From: Anaerolineae bacterium
Lineage (GTDB): Bacteria; Chloroflexota; Anaerolineae; JAAYZQ01
DNA: 12,949 bases
Direction of reading: 5' to 3'
Assembly (NCBI GenBank): GCA_016926595.1
Contig: JAFGOG010000380.1
Location: 1-12,949 of the forward strand
Shown here: piece after piece, positions 1 through 6,351 of the stretch
Numbering within the stretch: the stretch's first letter is position 1
Layout of the letters: each line of letters starts with the position of its first letter
The notes under the pieces: generated by a model
The model's input: only the letters and a program-made list of their open reading frames with translations
Databases searched by the model: none
What the model was told of the DNA's origin: nothing
Made by a program: the position numbers and the translations under genes

Positions 1-387
1 CGCCAGGCCGTGGCGCTGCGGCGCGAGCTGGGCGAGCACTTTTTGGCGATGGAGTCGCTGGCCGGCCTGGCCCGCGTCTCGCTGGCCGAAGGAAAGCTGG
101 CCGAGGCCCGGGCCCAGGTGGAAGAGATCCTGGCTTACTTGAAGACCGGTTCGCTGGAGGGCACCGACGAACCGCTGCGGATCTACCTGACCTGCTACCA
201 GGTGCTCAAGGCGGAGAAGGACCCCCGCGCTCAGCAGGTCCTGGCCACTGCCTACGATCTGTTGCAGGAGTGGGCCAACAGGGTTGCTGACGAGGACTTG
301 CGCCGCTCGCTCTTGAGGAACGTGCGCGCCCACCGGCAGATCGTCGACGAGCACCAGGCTATGCGCTCGGCATGGCGTGTCGCGTGA
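1..387 (+). CDS. C-terminal end of a TPR-type helical-repeat protein (5' partial)
   Basis: The reading frame is open from base 1, so this is the tail of a gene that starts outside the window; the GTG at 10 is not evidence for a start. The 128 visible residues are almost all amphipathic helix, with a TPR-like alternation of small and large residues (GLARVSLAEGKLAEARAQVE) near residues 21-40. The ending RRSLLRNVRAHRQIV resembles the last helix of large ATPase/TPR regulators (AfsR/BTAD- or adenylate-cyclase-associated proteins), which often end in a leucine, asparagine, histidine-rich segment of this kind. The catalytic or DNA-binding part is not visible, so the function cannot be assigned. The stop codon lies inside the start region of the GNAT gene, which suggests coupling of the two genes. 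The repeat type is fairly clear; the family is a guess from the tail. Confidence 0.6.
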   Translation, partial: RQAVALRRELGEHFLAMESLAGLARVSLAEGKLAEARAQVEEILAYLKTGSLEGTDEPLRIYLTCYQVLKAEKDPRAQQVLATAYDLLQEWANRVADEDLRRSLLRNVRAHRQIVDEHQAMRSAWRVA

Positions 388-1319
388 CGGCCGGTGGGGT
401 CGAGCTGCGCCCACTGGCTGAGGCGGTGGGCGCAGCGGAGCAGGTCATCGACGATTACGTTTGGGCCGGCGCCGCCGTCTGGGGCGAGGACTTGGCGGCG
501 ACGGTCGGGCCGCTGCGGCGGGCGATCCGGCTGGGCAGGATGGACGGCTGGGTTGCCTGCCGGGGCGACCAGGGTCTGGGGTTGGTCGTCTACCTGGAGC
601 GGGCTAGAAGCGGGCGACTGTCCTTCGTACATCTGCTTTCCGATTGTTCGGAAGAGGGCCTGGCTGCCCGGCTGGTGAACCACATAGTGACCCGGCTTCG
701 GGCGGCCGGATTCCGGCACATCACCAGCCAGGCAGGGTTGTTGGCCCACCAGGAGGCGATCCATCAGGCCTATCTCGGGCTCGGGTTCAGAGGCATCGAA
801 CGGATGATCATGTCGGTCACGTTGACCAAGGGCTTGTGCTCCTCACCCTGCGGTTATGAGATGGGCGTCTGGGATGATTGTTACCTGGAGCGGGCGGCGC
901 AGCTTTTCCACGATGCCAACCGCGACACGGTCGATGCCCTCATCTATCCTCAGTTTAGGACGCTTGAAGAGACGGAACGGATGGTTCAGGCGGTTCGCGA
1001 TGGGGGCGCCGGCGCCTTTGTCAAGGACGCGAGCGGGATCGTGCTGCACGGCAGGGTGTTGTGTGGGGCGATCATGCTCGTCCGGCCTGAGCCTGACCAG
1101 GGGTTCATTGTCGTGGTGGCGGTTGCCCCAGCGTACCAGGGGCGGGGTGTGGGCCGGGCGCTGCTGAGCAGAACGCTGGCATCGGCCTGGGAAGCGGGCA
1201 TCCGGACGGTCGAACTGACGGTGACCGAGGAGAACCGGTCTGCTGTGGCCCTCTACCGGCGGCTGGGCTTTTGTTCCAAGCGGCGCATGACCGCTTACGT
1301 CTGGGAGGCGACATCATGA
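372..1319 (+). CDS. Tandem GNAT-family N-acetyltransferase
   Basis: 315 residues. The C-terminal half (about residues 165-312) is a canonical GNAT domain that would transfer an acyl group from acyl-CoA to an amine. Its motif A, VAPAYQGRGVGRALL near residues 250-264, has the Q-G-R-G-V-G pyrophosphate loop, followed by a conserved ENRSAVALYRRLGF segment. The N-terminal half (about 8-155) has the outline of a second GNAT fold, ending in YLGLGFRGIERMIM, but lacks the Q/RxxGxG loop, so it is probably non-catalytic. The substrate is unknown. ATG 372 overlaps the upstream gene by 16 nt. GTG 384 gives a GTGA overlap with the upstream stop and is an equally good start; neither has a strong Shine-Dalgarno sequence. 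The gene ends in an ATGA overlap with the next gene, so the two are likely translationally coupled. Confidence 0.85.
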   Translation: MACRVTAGGVELRPLAEAVGAAEQVIDDYVWAGAAVWGEDLAATVGPLRRAIRLGRMDGWVACRGDQGLGLVVYLERARSGRLSFVHLLSDCSEEGLAARLVNHIVTRLRAAGFRHITSQAGLLAHQEAIHQAYLGLGFRGIERMIMSVTLTKGLCSSPCGYEMGVWDDCYLERAAQLFHDANRDTVDALIYPQFRTLEETERMVQAVRDGGAGAFVKDASGIVLHGRVLCGAIMLVRPEPDQGFIVVVAVAPAYQGRGVGRALLSRTLASAWEAGIRTVELTVTEENRSAVALYRRLGFCSKRRMTAYVWEATS

Positions 1320-1813
1320 ACAGCAGGGCGCAAGCCAAGAAGGAAGAGATCATCACCGCGTTGATCGAGGCGCGGCGGGAAATCCTCGACGCGGCGGCTC
1401 TCTTGTCAGCGGAGCAGCAGGATGAGGTTTTTCTCGGCGTCTGGTCGGTGAAAGACCTGTTGGCTCACCTGGTGGGCTGGGACCTGGCCAACCTGGCCGC
1501 CGCCGATGAGGTCCTGGCCGGTCAGCTTCCGGCATTCTACGCCTATCACGACCGCGATTGGCAGACCTATAACGCCCGTCTGGTGGCACAGTACAAGAAG
1601 ACCGACTGGGCCGAGATGGTGGCCTCGGTAGAAGAGTCGCACCGCAAACTGGTGGAAAATGTGCAGACGATCCCTGCCGAGGAGCTGGATAGGGGCAGTG
1701 GGGTGCGCTTCAGAGGGTGGAAGGTGACCATTGCCCGGTTATTGCAGGCGGAAGCCGGCGACGAAAAGCAGCACGCGGCCCAGATCAGAGAGTATTGGAG
1801 GTTGGGCGCTTGA
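1316..1813 (+). CDS. DinB / ClbS-DfsB-like four-helix-bundle protein
   Basis: 165 residues from ATG 1316, whose ATGA overlaps the GNAT stop. GGGAGG at 1303-1308 sits 7 nt upstream and fixes this start over the upstream in-frame ATG at 1271. The protein is mostly helical. It carries the signature WSVKDLLAHLVGWD (residues 43-56), typical of DinB-fold proteins of the DfsB/ClbS group, and a closing helix EKQHAAQIREYW near residues 150-161. H51 and H153 match two DinB metal-ligand positions; the residue four before H153 is Asp149 rather than the common His. Family members include thiol-dependent transferases and ClbS, which protects against a genotoxin, but many have no known role. Here it follows an acetyltransferase and precedes a toroid protein, so a detoxification or small-molecule role is possible but unproven. 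Confidence 0.8.
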   Translation: MNSRAQAKKEEIITALIEARREILDAAALLSAEQQDEVFLGVWSVKDLLAHLVGWDLANLAAADEVLAGQLPAFYAYHDRDWQTYNARLVAQYKKTDWAEMVASVEESHRKLVENVQTIPAEELDRGSGVRFRGWKVTIARLLQAEAGDEKQHAAQIREYWRLGA

Positions 1814-1862
1814 AGGCCAGACCTGGCAGGTTTCGACTATTCTGAGGGAGACTGGATGTGAG

Positions 1863-2840
1863 ATGGGCGAGACACCTGTGATGGAGTGGCTGCTCCAATC
1901 TAACGAGCCGTGGACCCGCTACCGGACCCTGGTCGACCTGCTCGGCAGGCCACAGGGCGACGCCGAGGCGCAGGCTGCCCGTGCGGCGATGGTGGTCCAT
2001 CCCCAGGTGCAGGCGCTGGTCGCCGAGGCGGCCGCCTGGCCCGGCTATGCCATCCGGCGGCACAACGACGCCGGCCATCCGCTGCACAAGCTGAGCACGC
2101 TGGCCGATTTCGGCCTGCGGGCTTTTGATCCGGGTGTGACGGCTGCCGTCGAGGCGGTGCTGGCCCACCAGTCGGCGGAAGGGGCTTTCCAAAGCCTGAT
2201 CAACATCCCCAAAGCGTTCGGCGGAGACGGCCAGGACCGCTGGACTTGGGTTCTGTGTGACGCGCCGGTGCTGATCTATGCCTTGCAGGCGATGGGCTTA
2301 AAGGACGATCCGCGCGTGGCGCGGGCGGTGGAGCACCTGACCGGCCTGGTCGAGGAGAATGGCTGGCGCTGCGTGGCTGCTCCGGAGCTGGGCCGGTTCC
2401 GTGGGCCAGGCCGCAAAACCGACCCGTGTCCCATCGCCAACGTCTATGCCCTAAAGGCGCTGGCCCAGGCGCCGGGGTGGCTGGACAGCTCCGCCGCCCA
2501 CACCGGCGCCGAGATGCTGCTGCGGCACTGGGAGCTGCGGGCCGAGATCAAGCCCTACCTGTTCGGCGCCGGCACCGACTATCGCAAGCTGAAATACCCA
2601 TTCGTGTGGTACGACATCCTGCACGTGACCGACGTGCTCAGCCGATTTCCTTTCACCCACAGCGATCCACGCTTGGGAGAGATGGCTGCGGCGATAGCAG
2701 TTCAGGCAGATGGGCAGGGACGCTACACCGCCGGGTCGATGTACCAGGCGTGGAAGGGCTGGTCGTTTGCCGACAAAAAGAACCCCTCGCCCTGGCTCAC
2801 CTTCCTGGCGATGCGCGCGCTGAAACGGATTGGGTGGTGA
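1863..2840 (+). CDS. Alpha/alpha-toroid protein (prenyltransferase/squalene-cyclase fold), function unknown
   Basis: 325 residues from ATG 1863. The frame is open further upstream, but that part overlaps the DinB-like gene, and GAGGGAG at 1844-1850 favours 1863; ATG 1881 is an alternative. The opening MEWLLQSNEPWTRYRTLVDL and the repeated helical pairs with QxxxGxF-like turns (EGAFQS at 106-111, GGDGQDRWTW at 120-129, WYDILHVTDVLSRF from 249) match a bacterial family of toroid proteins related to terpenoid cyclases and prenyltransferase beta subunits. I recall such proteins being labelled 'nitrogen fixation protein NifH' in databases. That label is wrong here: there is no P-loop or iron-sulphur cysteine pattern. 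No DxDD cyclase motif is seen, so catalysis is uncertain. It lies 49 nt after the DinB-like gene and 3 nt before the nucleotidyltransferase-fold gene. Confidence 0.65.
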   Translation: MGETPVMEWLLQSNEPWTRYRTLVDLLGRPQGDAEAQAARAAMVVHPQVQALVAEAAAWPGYAIRRHNDAGHPLHKLSTLADFGLRAFDPGVTAAVEAVLAHQSAEGAFQSLINIPKAFGGDGQDRWTWVLCDAPVLIYALQAMGLKDDPRVARAVEHLTGLVEENGWRCVAAPELGRFRGPGRKTDPCPIANVYALKALAQAPGWLDSSAAHTGAEMLLRHWELRAEIKPYLFGAGTDYRKLKYPFVWYDILHVTDVLSRFPFTHSDPRLGEMAAAIAVQADGQGRYTAGSMYQAWKGWSFADKKNPSPWLTFLAMRALKRIGW

Positions 2841-2843
2841 AGG

Positions 2844-3641
2844 ATGGAGTTCCACGCCGCCTACCCCACGGTCGAGCACCAGCGGGCAGCCGAAGCGATC
2901 GTCGGCGCCTTTTCCCATCATCCGGACGCGGAGGCGGTCATCCTGGTCGGCTCCTGCGCTCGGGGCAAGGCCCGGTGGGATAGCTGTCTGGACGTCATGA
3001 TCCTGGTGCTGCCCGAGGTGCTGGCGGCCAAGAAGGGCGAGCTAGAGCGGTGGTGGGAGGATCTGTACCAGGCCGGGCCCGCTTTCCAGGCGCTGCGCCG
3101 GCTGGCCAGGTTCTCGCACGTCGACCTAGAGTTCGTGGACGGCCGCTTTGCGCCCAGGCCGCACAGTTGGGTCGGCGGTCCGGACGAGTTCGAGCTGGCA
3201 ATCGGCAACACCTTGGTCTACAGCGCGCCCTTGTGGGAGCGCGGCGATTATTTGCAGCGGCTCAAGGCCCAGTGGCTGCCCTACTATGGCGAAGAGCTGC
3301 GCCAGGAGCGGCTGGCCATGGTCCGCCGCTTTTGTTTCAACAACCTGGAGCACATACCGCCGTTCGTAGAGCGGGGCCTTAACTTTCAGGCGTTCAACCG
3401 GCTGTACGACGCCTTCCGCGAGTTCCTGCAAGCCTTGTTTATTGCCCGTCGCGCCTATCCGATCGCCTACGACAAGTGGATCCGGGAGCAGATCGAGGAG
3501 ATCTTGGGACTGCCAGAGCTGTACCGGCGACTGCCCAGGCTGCTGGAGATCCAGCGCTTTGAGAGCTGGGAGATAGCCGACAGGGCAGTGGACCTTTGGC
3601 ATCTCGTGGATGAATATGTCGGGCCCGAGGAATTGACATAA
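2844..3641 (+). CDS. Nucleotidyltransferase-fold protein with an altered catalytic triad
   Basis: 265 residues from ATG 2844, three bases after the toroid stop; GGTGG at 2832-2837 is a plausible ribosome site. Residues 32-55 (AVILVGSCARGKARWDSCLD begins it) form the GS...RG helix and strand of the pol-beta nucleotidyltransferase superfamily, as in aminoglycoside and lincosamide adenylyltransferases. The usual S-D-x-D-L pair reads S47-C48-L49-D50-V51, so the first metal-binding Asp is Cys. The third acidic position is kept in HVDLEFVDG, near residue 94. The C-terminal 140 residues are helical and rich in Trp, Tyr, Phe and Arg, like the substrate-binding half of antibiotic nucleotidyltransferases. 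Activity is doubtful unless C48 is tolerated. It is the last gene of the accessory cluster; no clear terminator follows. Confidence 0.75.
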   Translation: MEFHAAYPTVEHQRAAEAIVGAFSHHPDAEAVILVGSCARGKARWDSCLDVMILVLPEVLAAKKGELERWWEDLYQAGPAFQALRRLARFSHVDLEFVDGRFAPRPHSWVGGPDEFELAIGNTLVYSAPLWERGDYLQRLKAQWLPYYGEELRQERLAMVRRFCFNNLEHIPPFVERGLNFQAFNRLYDAFREFLQALFIARRAYPIAYDKWIREQIEEILGLPELYRRLPRLLEIQRFESWEIADRAVDLWHLVDEYVGPEELT

Positions 3642-3671
3642 GTATGCCGGCTCTGCCGTGCGACTGCCGTT

Positions 3672-3700
3672 TTGACGTTGCTAGCTGCCCGTGCTATACT
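3672..3700 (+). promoter_or_regulatory. Sigma70-type promoter with extended -10 for the M24 peptidase
   Basis: The -35 TTGACG (3672-3677) and -10 TATACT (3695-3700) are separated by exactly 17 nt, and the -10 is preceded by TGC, an extended -10 TGn. This predicts a transcript start near 3706-3708 and therefore a leader of about 140 nt before the ATG at 3849. Seen directly; use in the cell is inferred. Confidence 0.75.
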
Positions 3701-3706
3701 ACTTGC

Positions 3707-3848
3707 CATGTAGGTTGAGCGCGTGTAACCGCTCACCCTTTCACAGGTTGGGGCGTGGTTTCACGCAGAAACCGGGTGAGACCTGTTTCAACCGTAGGGT
3801 AGGTCGAGCAACGGGCTCGCAACATACCCGGACCGAAAGGAGAAACCG
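3707..3848 (+). promoter_or_regulatory. Long structured 5' leader of the M24 peptidase mRNA (candidate cis-regulatory RNA)
   Basis: About 140 nt lie between the predicted transcript start and the peptidase ATG. Several perfect helices are possible: UGAGCG 3716-3721 with CGCUCA 3730-3735; CUCACCC 3732-3738 with GGGUGAG 3774-3780; ACAGGU 3743-3748 with ACCUGU 3781-3786; GGUUUC 3757-3762 with GAAACC 3768-3773; GGGUA 3797-3801 with UACCC 3825-3829, enclosing CGAGC 3805-3809 with GCUCG 3815-3819. The second and third together make an H-type pseudoknot with directly abutting stems. The first and second exclude each other. GAAACC recurs at 3842-3847, overlapping the Shine-Dalgarno end. It matches no riboswitch class, SRP, 6S or tmRNA that I recognise. 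The helices are seen; regulation is inferred. Confidence 0.4.
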
Positions 3849-4913
3849 ATGCGACTGACAAAGCTGCGCCAGATACTGGCCGAACGAGAGGTTGACGCTC
3901 TTCTGGTCAGCCAGCCTGAGAACCGGCGCTACCTCACTGGTTTTACCGGCTCGGCCGGCCTGCTGCTGGTGACGGCCAGCCGGGCCGTGCTGGCCACAGA
4001 TTTCCGCTATTATGAGCAGGTGGGCCGCGAAGCGCCCGGCTGGGAGCTGGCCCGGATCACAGACAACTTTCAGAAGCTGCTGCCCGGCCTGCTGGCCGAT
4101 GCGGGCGTGCGCCGCCTGGGCTTTGAGAGCCAGCACGTGACGGTCGATCAGCTCGCCACCTGGACGCAGGCGACCGATGGCGTCGACTGGGCGCCGCTCA
4201 AGGACACGGTCGAGTCGGTGCGCATGGTCAAGGACGAAGCCGAGATCGAGGCGATTCGCCGCTCGGTGGCGCTCACCGACGAAGCGCTGGCCCATGCCCT
4301 GGAAGTCATCCGGCCAGGCATGACCGAGCTCCAGGTAGCATGGCTGATCGAGAGCTATATGCGCACCCATGGCGCCAGCAAGGTGGCCTTTGATCTGATC
4401 GTGGCCGCCGGACCGAACGGTGCGCTGCCCCACGCCCACCCCAGCGACCGGGCGATCCAGGCTGGCGAGCCGATCGTCTTTGACCTGGGCTGTGTGGTCG
4501 ACGGTTACTGCTCAGACTTGACGCGGACGGTGTGCCTGGGTCAACCGAGCGACAAGTACCTGGCCGTGTACGACATTGTGTTGCGAGCCCAGCAGTCAGC
4601 CGAGGCCGCCATCCGGCCCGGCATGACCGGGGTGGAGGCCGATGCCGTCGCCCGCGACCTGATCGCCGCTGCCGGCTATGGCGACAAGTTTGGCCATGGG
4701 TTGGGCCACGGCGTCGGGCTGGCGGTCCACGAAAAGCCAGGGGCAGGCCGGCTGTCGACCGATACGCTGCAGGCTGGCATGTCGCTGACGGTCGAGCCGG
4801 GTATTTACCTGCCTGGCGAGTTTGGCGTGCGCATCGAGGACCTGGTCATCATCCGCGATGGCGGCGTCGAGATCCTGAGCCGCGCACCCAAGCAAGCAGT
4901 CGTCGCAGGCTAA
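3849..4913 (+). CDS. M24B metallopeptidase, Xaa-Pro aminopeptidase/dipeptidase type
   Basis: 354 residues, the usual length for short PepP/PepQ-like enzymes, which remove an N-terminal residue in front of proline in the cytoplasm. Residues 4-130 are the creatinase N-terminal domain, with the typical SQPENRRYLTGFTGSAG segment; the rest is the pita-bread catalytic domain. All five dinuclear metal ligands are present: D212 (VFDLG), D223 (SDLTRT), H287 (GHGLGHGVGL), E316 (TVEPGIYLPG) and E330 (GVRIEDLV), with the accessory histidines H283 and H294. AAAGGAGA (3836-3842) lies 6 nt before the ATG. The gene is a separate unit with its own extended -10 promoter and a long structured leader. In many bacteria this gene precedes efp; here it does not. 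Aminopeptidase versus dipeptidase specificity cannot be settled from sequence. Confidence 0.93.
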   Translation: MRLTKLRQILAEREVDALLVSQPENRRYLTGFTGSAGLLLVTASRAVLATDFRYYEQVGREAPGWELARITDNFQKLLPGLLADAGVRRLGFESQHVTVDQLATWTQATDGVDWAPLKDTVESVRMVKDEAEIEAIRRSVALTDEALAHALEVIRPGMTELQVAWLIESYMRTHGASKVAFDLIVAAGPNGALPHAHPSDRAIQAGEPIVFDLGCVVDGYCSDLTRTVCLGQPSDKYLAVYDIVLRAQQSAEAAIRPGMTGVEADAVARDLIAAAGYGDKFGHGLGHGVGLAVHEKPGAGRLSTDTLQAGMSLTVEPGIYLPGEFGVRIEDLVIIRDGGVEILSRAPKQAVVAG

Positions 4914-4915
4914 AA

Positions 4916-4944
4916 GTTGGACGTTCGTGTATCCAGCGTCCAAC
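4916..4944. repeat. 8-bp inverted repeat after the M24 peptidase gene
   Basis: GTTGGACG (4916-4923) and CGTCCAAC (4937-4944) are perfect inverted arms around a 13-nt loop, starting 2 nt after the stop codon. No T-run follows, so it is not a typical rho-independent terminator. The TTGGACGT-type text resembles dispersed intergenic repeats that I associate with Chloroflexota genomes; copy number elsewhere is unknown. Confidence 0.5.
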
Positions 4945-4966
4945 CTCCAACGCCCACCTTGTGGAT

Positions 4967-4995
4967 TTGCCGAAAATAGGGCATTGTGATACAAT
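4967..4995 (+). promoter_or_regulatory. Extended -10 promoter for the two-TM protein gene
   Basis: The -35 TTGCCG (4967-4972) and -10 TACAAT (4990-4995) have a 17-nt spacer, with TGA directly before the -10 (extended -10). The transcript would start near 5002, leaving a leader of about 50 nt before ATG 5053. Confidence 0.65.
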
Positions 4996-5052
4996 AAACA
5001 ACTGTTAAGAGTGCTTTTCCCGCGAGCCAACACGGCGAGAAAGGAGACCACG

Positions 5053-6078
5053 ATGAACCAGAGTGGCGGTAACACGAGGCTGATCGTAGCCGCTGTCGGC
5101 GGCCTGATTCTGGGCTTACTGCTCGGCATGCTTCTGTTTTGGGGTGTGGTTCCACCCAAGATGGGTAACCCTCAGACTTATGATTTGGCGGAGGAGGGCA
5201 AAATCCAGTACGTGAAGCTGGCGGCCGACTCGTACGCGTTGGACAAAGATCTAACCCGCGTCCAGCAGTTCCTGTCGGGCTGGAGCCCTGAGGAACAACA
5301 GCAGGCCTTTAGCGGCGCAACTACCTCCTACGAAGCCGAAGGCCGCAGCGACAAGATACAAAAGCTGAACGATCTGCAACTGGCGCTTGGCCTGACTGCT
5401 ATTCCCGGGGCGACGGCGACTCCCGAGGCTGAGCCGCAGGCGGCTCCCAGCAAAGGGCTGCTGGATCGGCTGAAAATCCCATGCCTGGTGTTTGTCTTTG
5501 TGTTGCTGGTGCTCGTCCTGGCTGTAATCGGCTTGCGCCTGCTCAGGCAGCGCCGCGCTGCAGCGGGATTCAGGCCGGTGACTGCCCGCCCCTTGCCAGA
5601 GGCAGAAGCGCCTCTTCCTGAAGAGTGGAGGGGGATCGGCCAACCGCCATTGGGCCATTTTATCACCACCTACAAGCTAGGTGAGGATACCTACGACGAG
5701 TCGTTCAGCATCGAGACGCCAACCGGCGACTTTTTGGGCGAGTGCGGCGTGGGCATCTCAGAGCTGATCGGCAAGGGTGAGCCGGACAGCGTAACCGCTT
5801 TCGAGGTGTGGCTTTTCGACAAAAGCGACATCCGGACCGTCACCAAGGTGCTGATGAGCGAATACGCCTACAACGACGAACAGATGCGGGCCAGGCTTGC
5901 ACCCAAGGGCGAGGCAGTACTGGCCGAGGTTGGCGTGCCATTTATGCTGGAAACCACCGGCTTGCAGGTGCAGGCGACGGTCAGCGACCTGCAGTATGGC
6001 GAGGGGCAAATGCCGCCCAAGAGCTTTTTCCGCCAACTGACGCTCGGGTTGGTAGCGATGGCCAAGCCGATGGAGTAG
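5053..6078 (+). CDS. Protein of unknown function with two membrane segments
   Basis: 341 residues from ATG 5053; AAGGAG (5041-5046) is 6 nt upstream and excludes the earlier in-frame GTG at 5011. Topology as read: a first membrane helix at about residues 9-34, a mostly helical external segment (35-115), a short Ala/Pro/Glu linker, a second membrane helix at about 142-164 followed by an Arg-rich stop-transfer stretch, then a soluble domain of about 150 residues (190-341). That domain has many acidic and beta-prone stretches, e.g. GEDTYDESFSIETPTGDFLG, and would be cytoplasmic if the N-terminus is inside. I recognise no enzyme motif or named family. It is a single-gene unit, with its own extended -10 promoter and a strong terminator, directly upstream of the rpmH operon. 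A sensor or scaffold role would be a guess. Confidence 0.8.
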   Translation: MNQSGGNTRLIVAAVGGLILGLLLGMLLFWGVVPPKMGNPQTYDLAEEGKIQYVKLAADSYALDKDLTRVQQFLSGWSPEEQQQAFSGATTSYEAEGRSDKIQKLNDLQLALGLTAIPGATATPEAEPQAAPSKGLLDRLKIPCLVFVFVLLVLVLAVIGLRLLRQRRAAAGFRPVTARPLPEAEAPLPEEWRGIGQPPLGHFITTYKLGEDTYDESFSIETPTGDFLGECGVGISELIGKGEPDSVTAFEVWLFDKSDIRTVTKVLMSEYAYNDEQMRARLAPKGEAVLAEVGVPFMLETTGLQVQATVSDLQYGEGQMPPKSFFRQLTLGLVAMAKPME

Positions 6079-6093
6079 TGACAAGTGACCAAG

Positions 6094-6129
6094 AAACCCG
6101 GTTTCGCCAAGAAACCGGGTTTTGTTTTG
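6094..6129 (+). terminator. Rho-independent terminator after the two-TM protein gene
   Basis: AAACCCGGTTTC (6094-6105) and GAAACCGGGTTT (6111-6122) form a perfect 12-bp stem with a 5-nt loop, followed by a T-rich tract (TTTTGTTTTGT, 6119-6129 including the end of the stem). It lies 16 nt after the stop codon and separates this gene from the rpmH promoter. Confidence 0.85.
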
Positions 6130-6150
6130 TGGGCATCCAACCTCACAGAT

Positions 6151-6179
6151 TTGCAGTAAGGTGGAAAAGAAGGTATAAT
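6151..6179 (+). promoter_or_regulatory. Near-consensus promoter of the rpmH-rnpA operon
   Basis: The -35 TTGCAG (6151-6156) and perfect -10 TATAAT (6174-6179) have a 17-nt spacer. The transcript would start near 6186, about 28 nt before the rpmH start. This strength fits a ribosomal-protein gene and probably drives the genes downstream as well. Confidence 0.8.
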
Positions 6180-6213
6180 CACGCCTTGCGAATTTCACAG
6201 GCGAGGTATGAGT

Positions 6214-6351
6214 ATGCCGAAACGAACTTGGCAGCCCAAAGTCCGGCACCGCCTGCGGGTGCACGGCTTTCGGGCGCGGATGAAGACGAGAGGTGGACGG
6301 CTGGTGCTGAAGGCGAGACGCCTCAAGGGCCGCCACCGCCTGACAGTATGA
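6214..6351 (+). CDS. rpmH: 50S ribosomal protein L34
   Basis: 45 residues, the normal length for L34, a small basic protein of the large ribosomal subunit that binds 23S rRNA. The sequence opens [19 protein letters not shown] and has the family core HGFRARMKT and the ending [14 protein letters not shown] 6214 is preferred because AGGCGAGG (6199-6206) lies 7 nt upstream; ATG 6208 would add Met-Ser and sits too close to that site. It is the first gene after the strong promoter and precedes rnpA, as in most bacteria. The gene is short and easily hidden by a longer spurious frame (5808-6491) on the same strand. Confidence 0.95.
   Translation: MPKRTWQPKVRHRLRVHGFRARMKTRGGRLVLKARRLKGRHRLTV

Noticed and set aside
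1863..2840. Nitrogenase iron protein (NifH) label
   Set aside because: There is no P-loop GxGKGG or cluster cysteines; the toroid-type repeats explain the sequence better.
3642..3671. Possible terminator after the nucleotidyltransferase gene (CGGC tct GCCG then TTTT)
   Set aside because: The stem is only 4 bp and the T-run is 20 nt away; it is too weak to call.
3785..3794. GTTTCAACCG resembling the start of a CRISPR repeat
   Set aside because: It occurs once, with no regular spacing and no cas genes.
3707..3848. SRP RNA, 6S RNA, tmRNA or RNase P RNA gene
   Set aside because: None of their conserved motifs are present, and the element runs directly into the peptidase ribosome site.
3741..4439. 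232-aa open frame on the - strand
   Set aside because: It is antisense to the clear M24 peptidase and its leader; composition is typical of a shadow frame.
4960..4968. Single DnaA-box-like TGTGGATTT, with rpmH nearby hinting at an origin
   Set aside because: It has two mismatches to the consensus, no cluster of boxes, no AT-rich unwinding region and no dnaA or dnaN.
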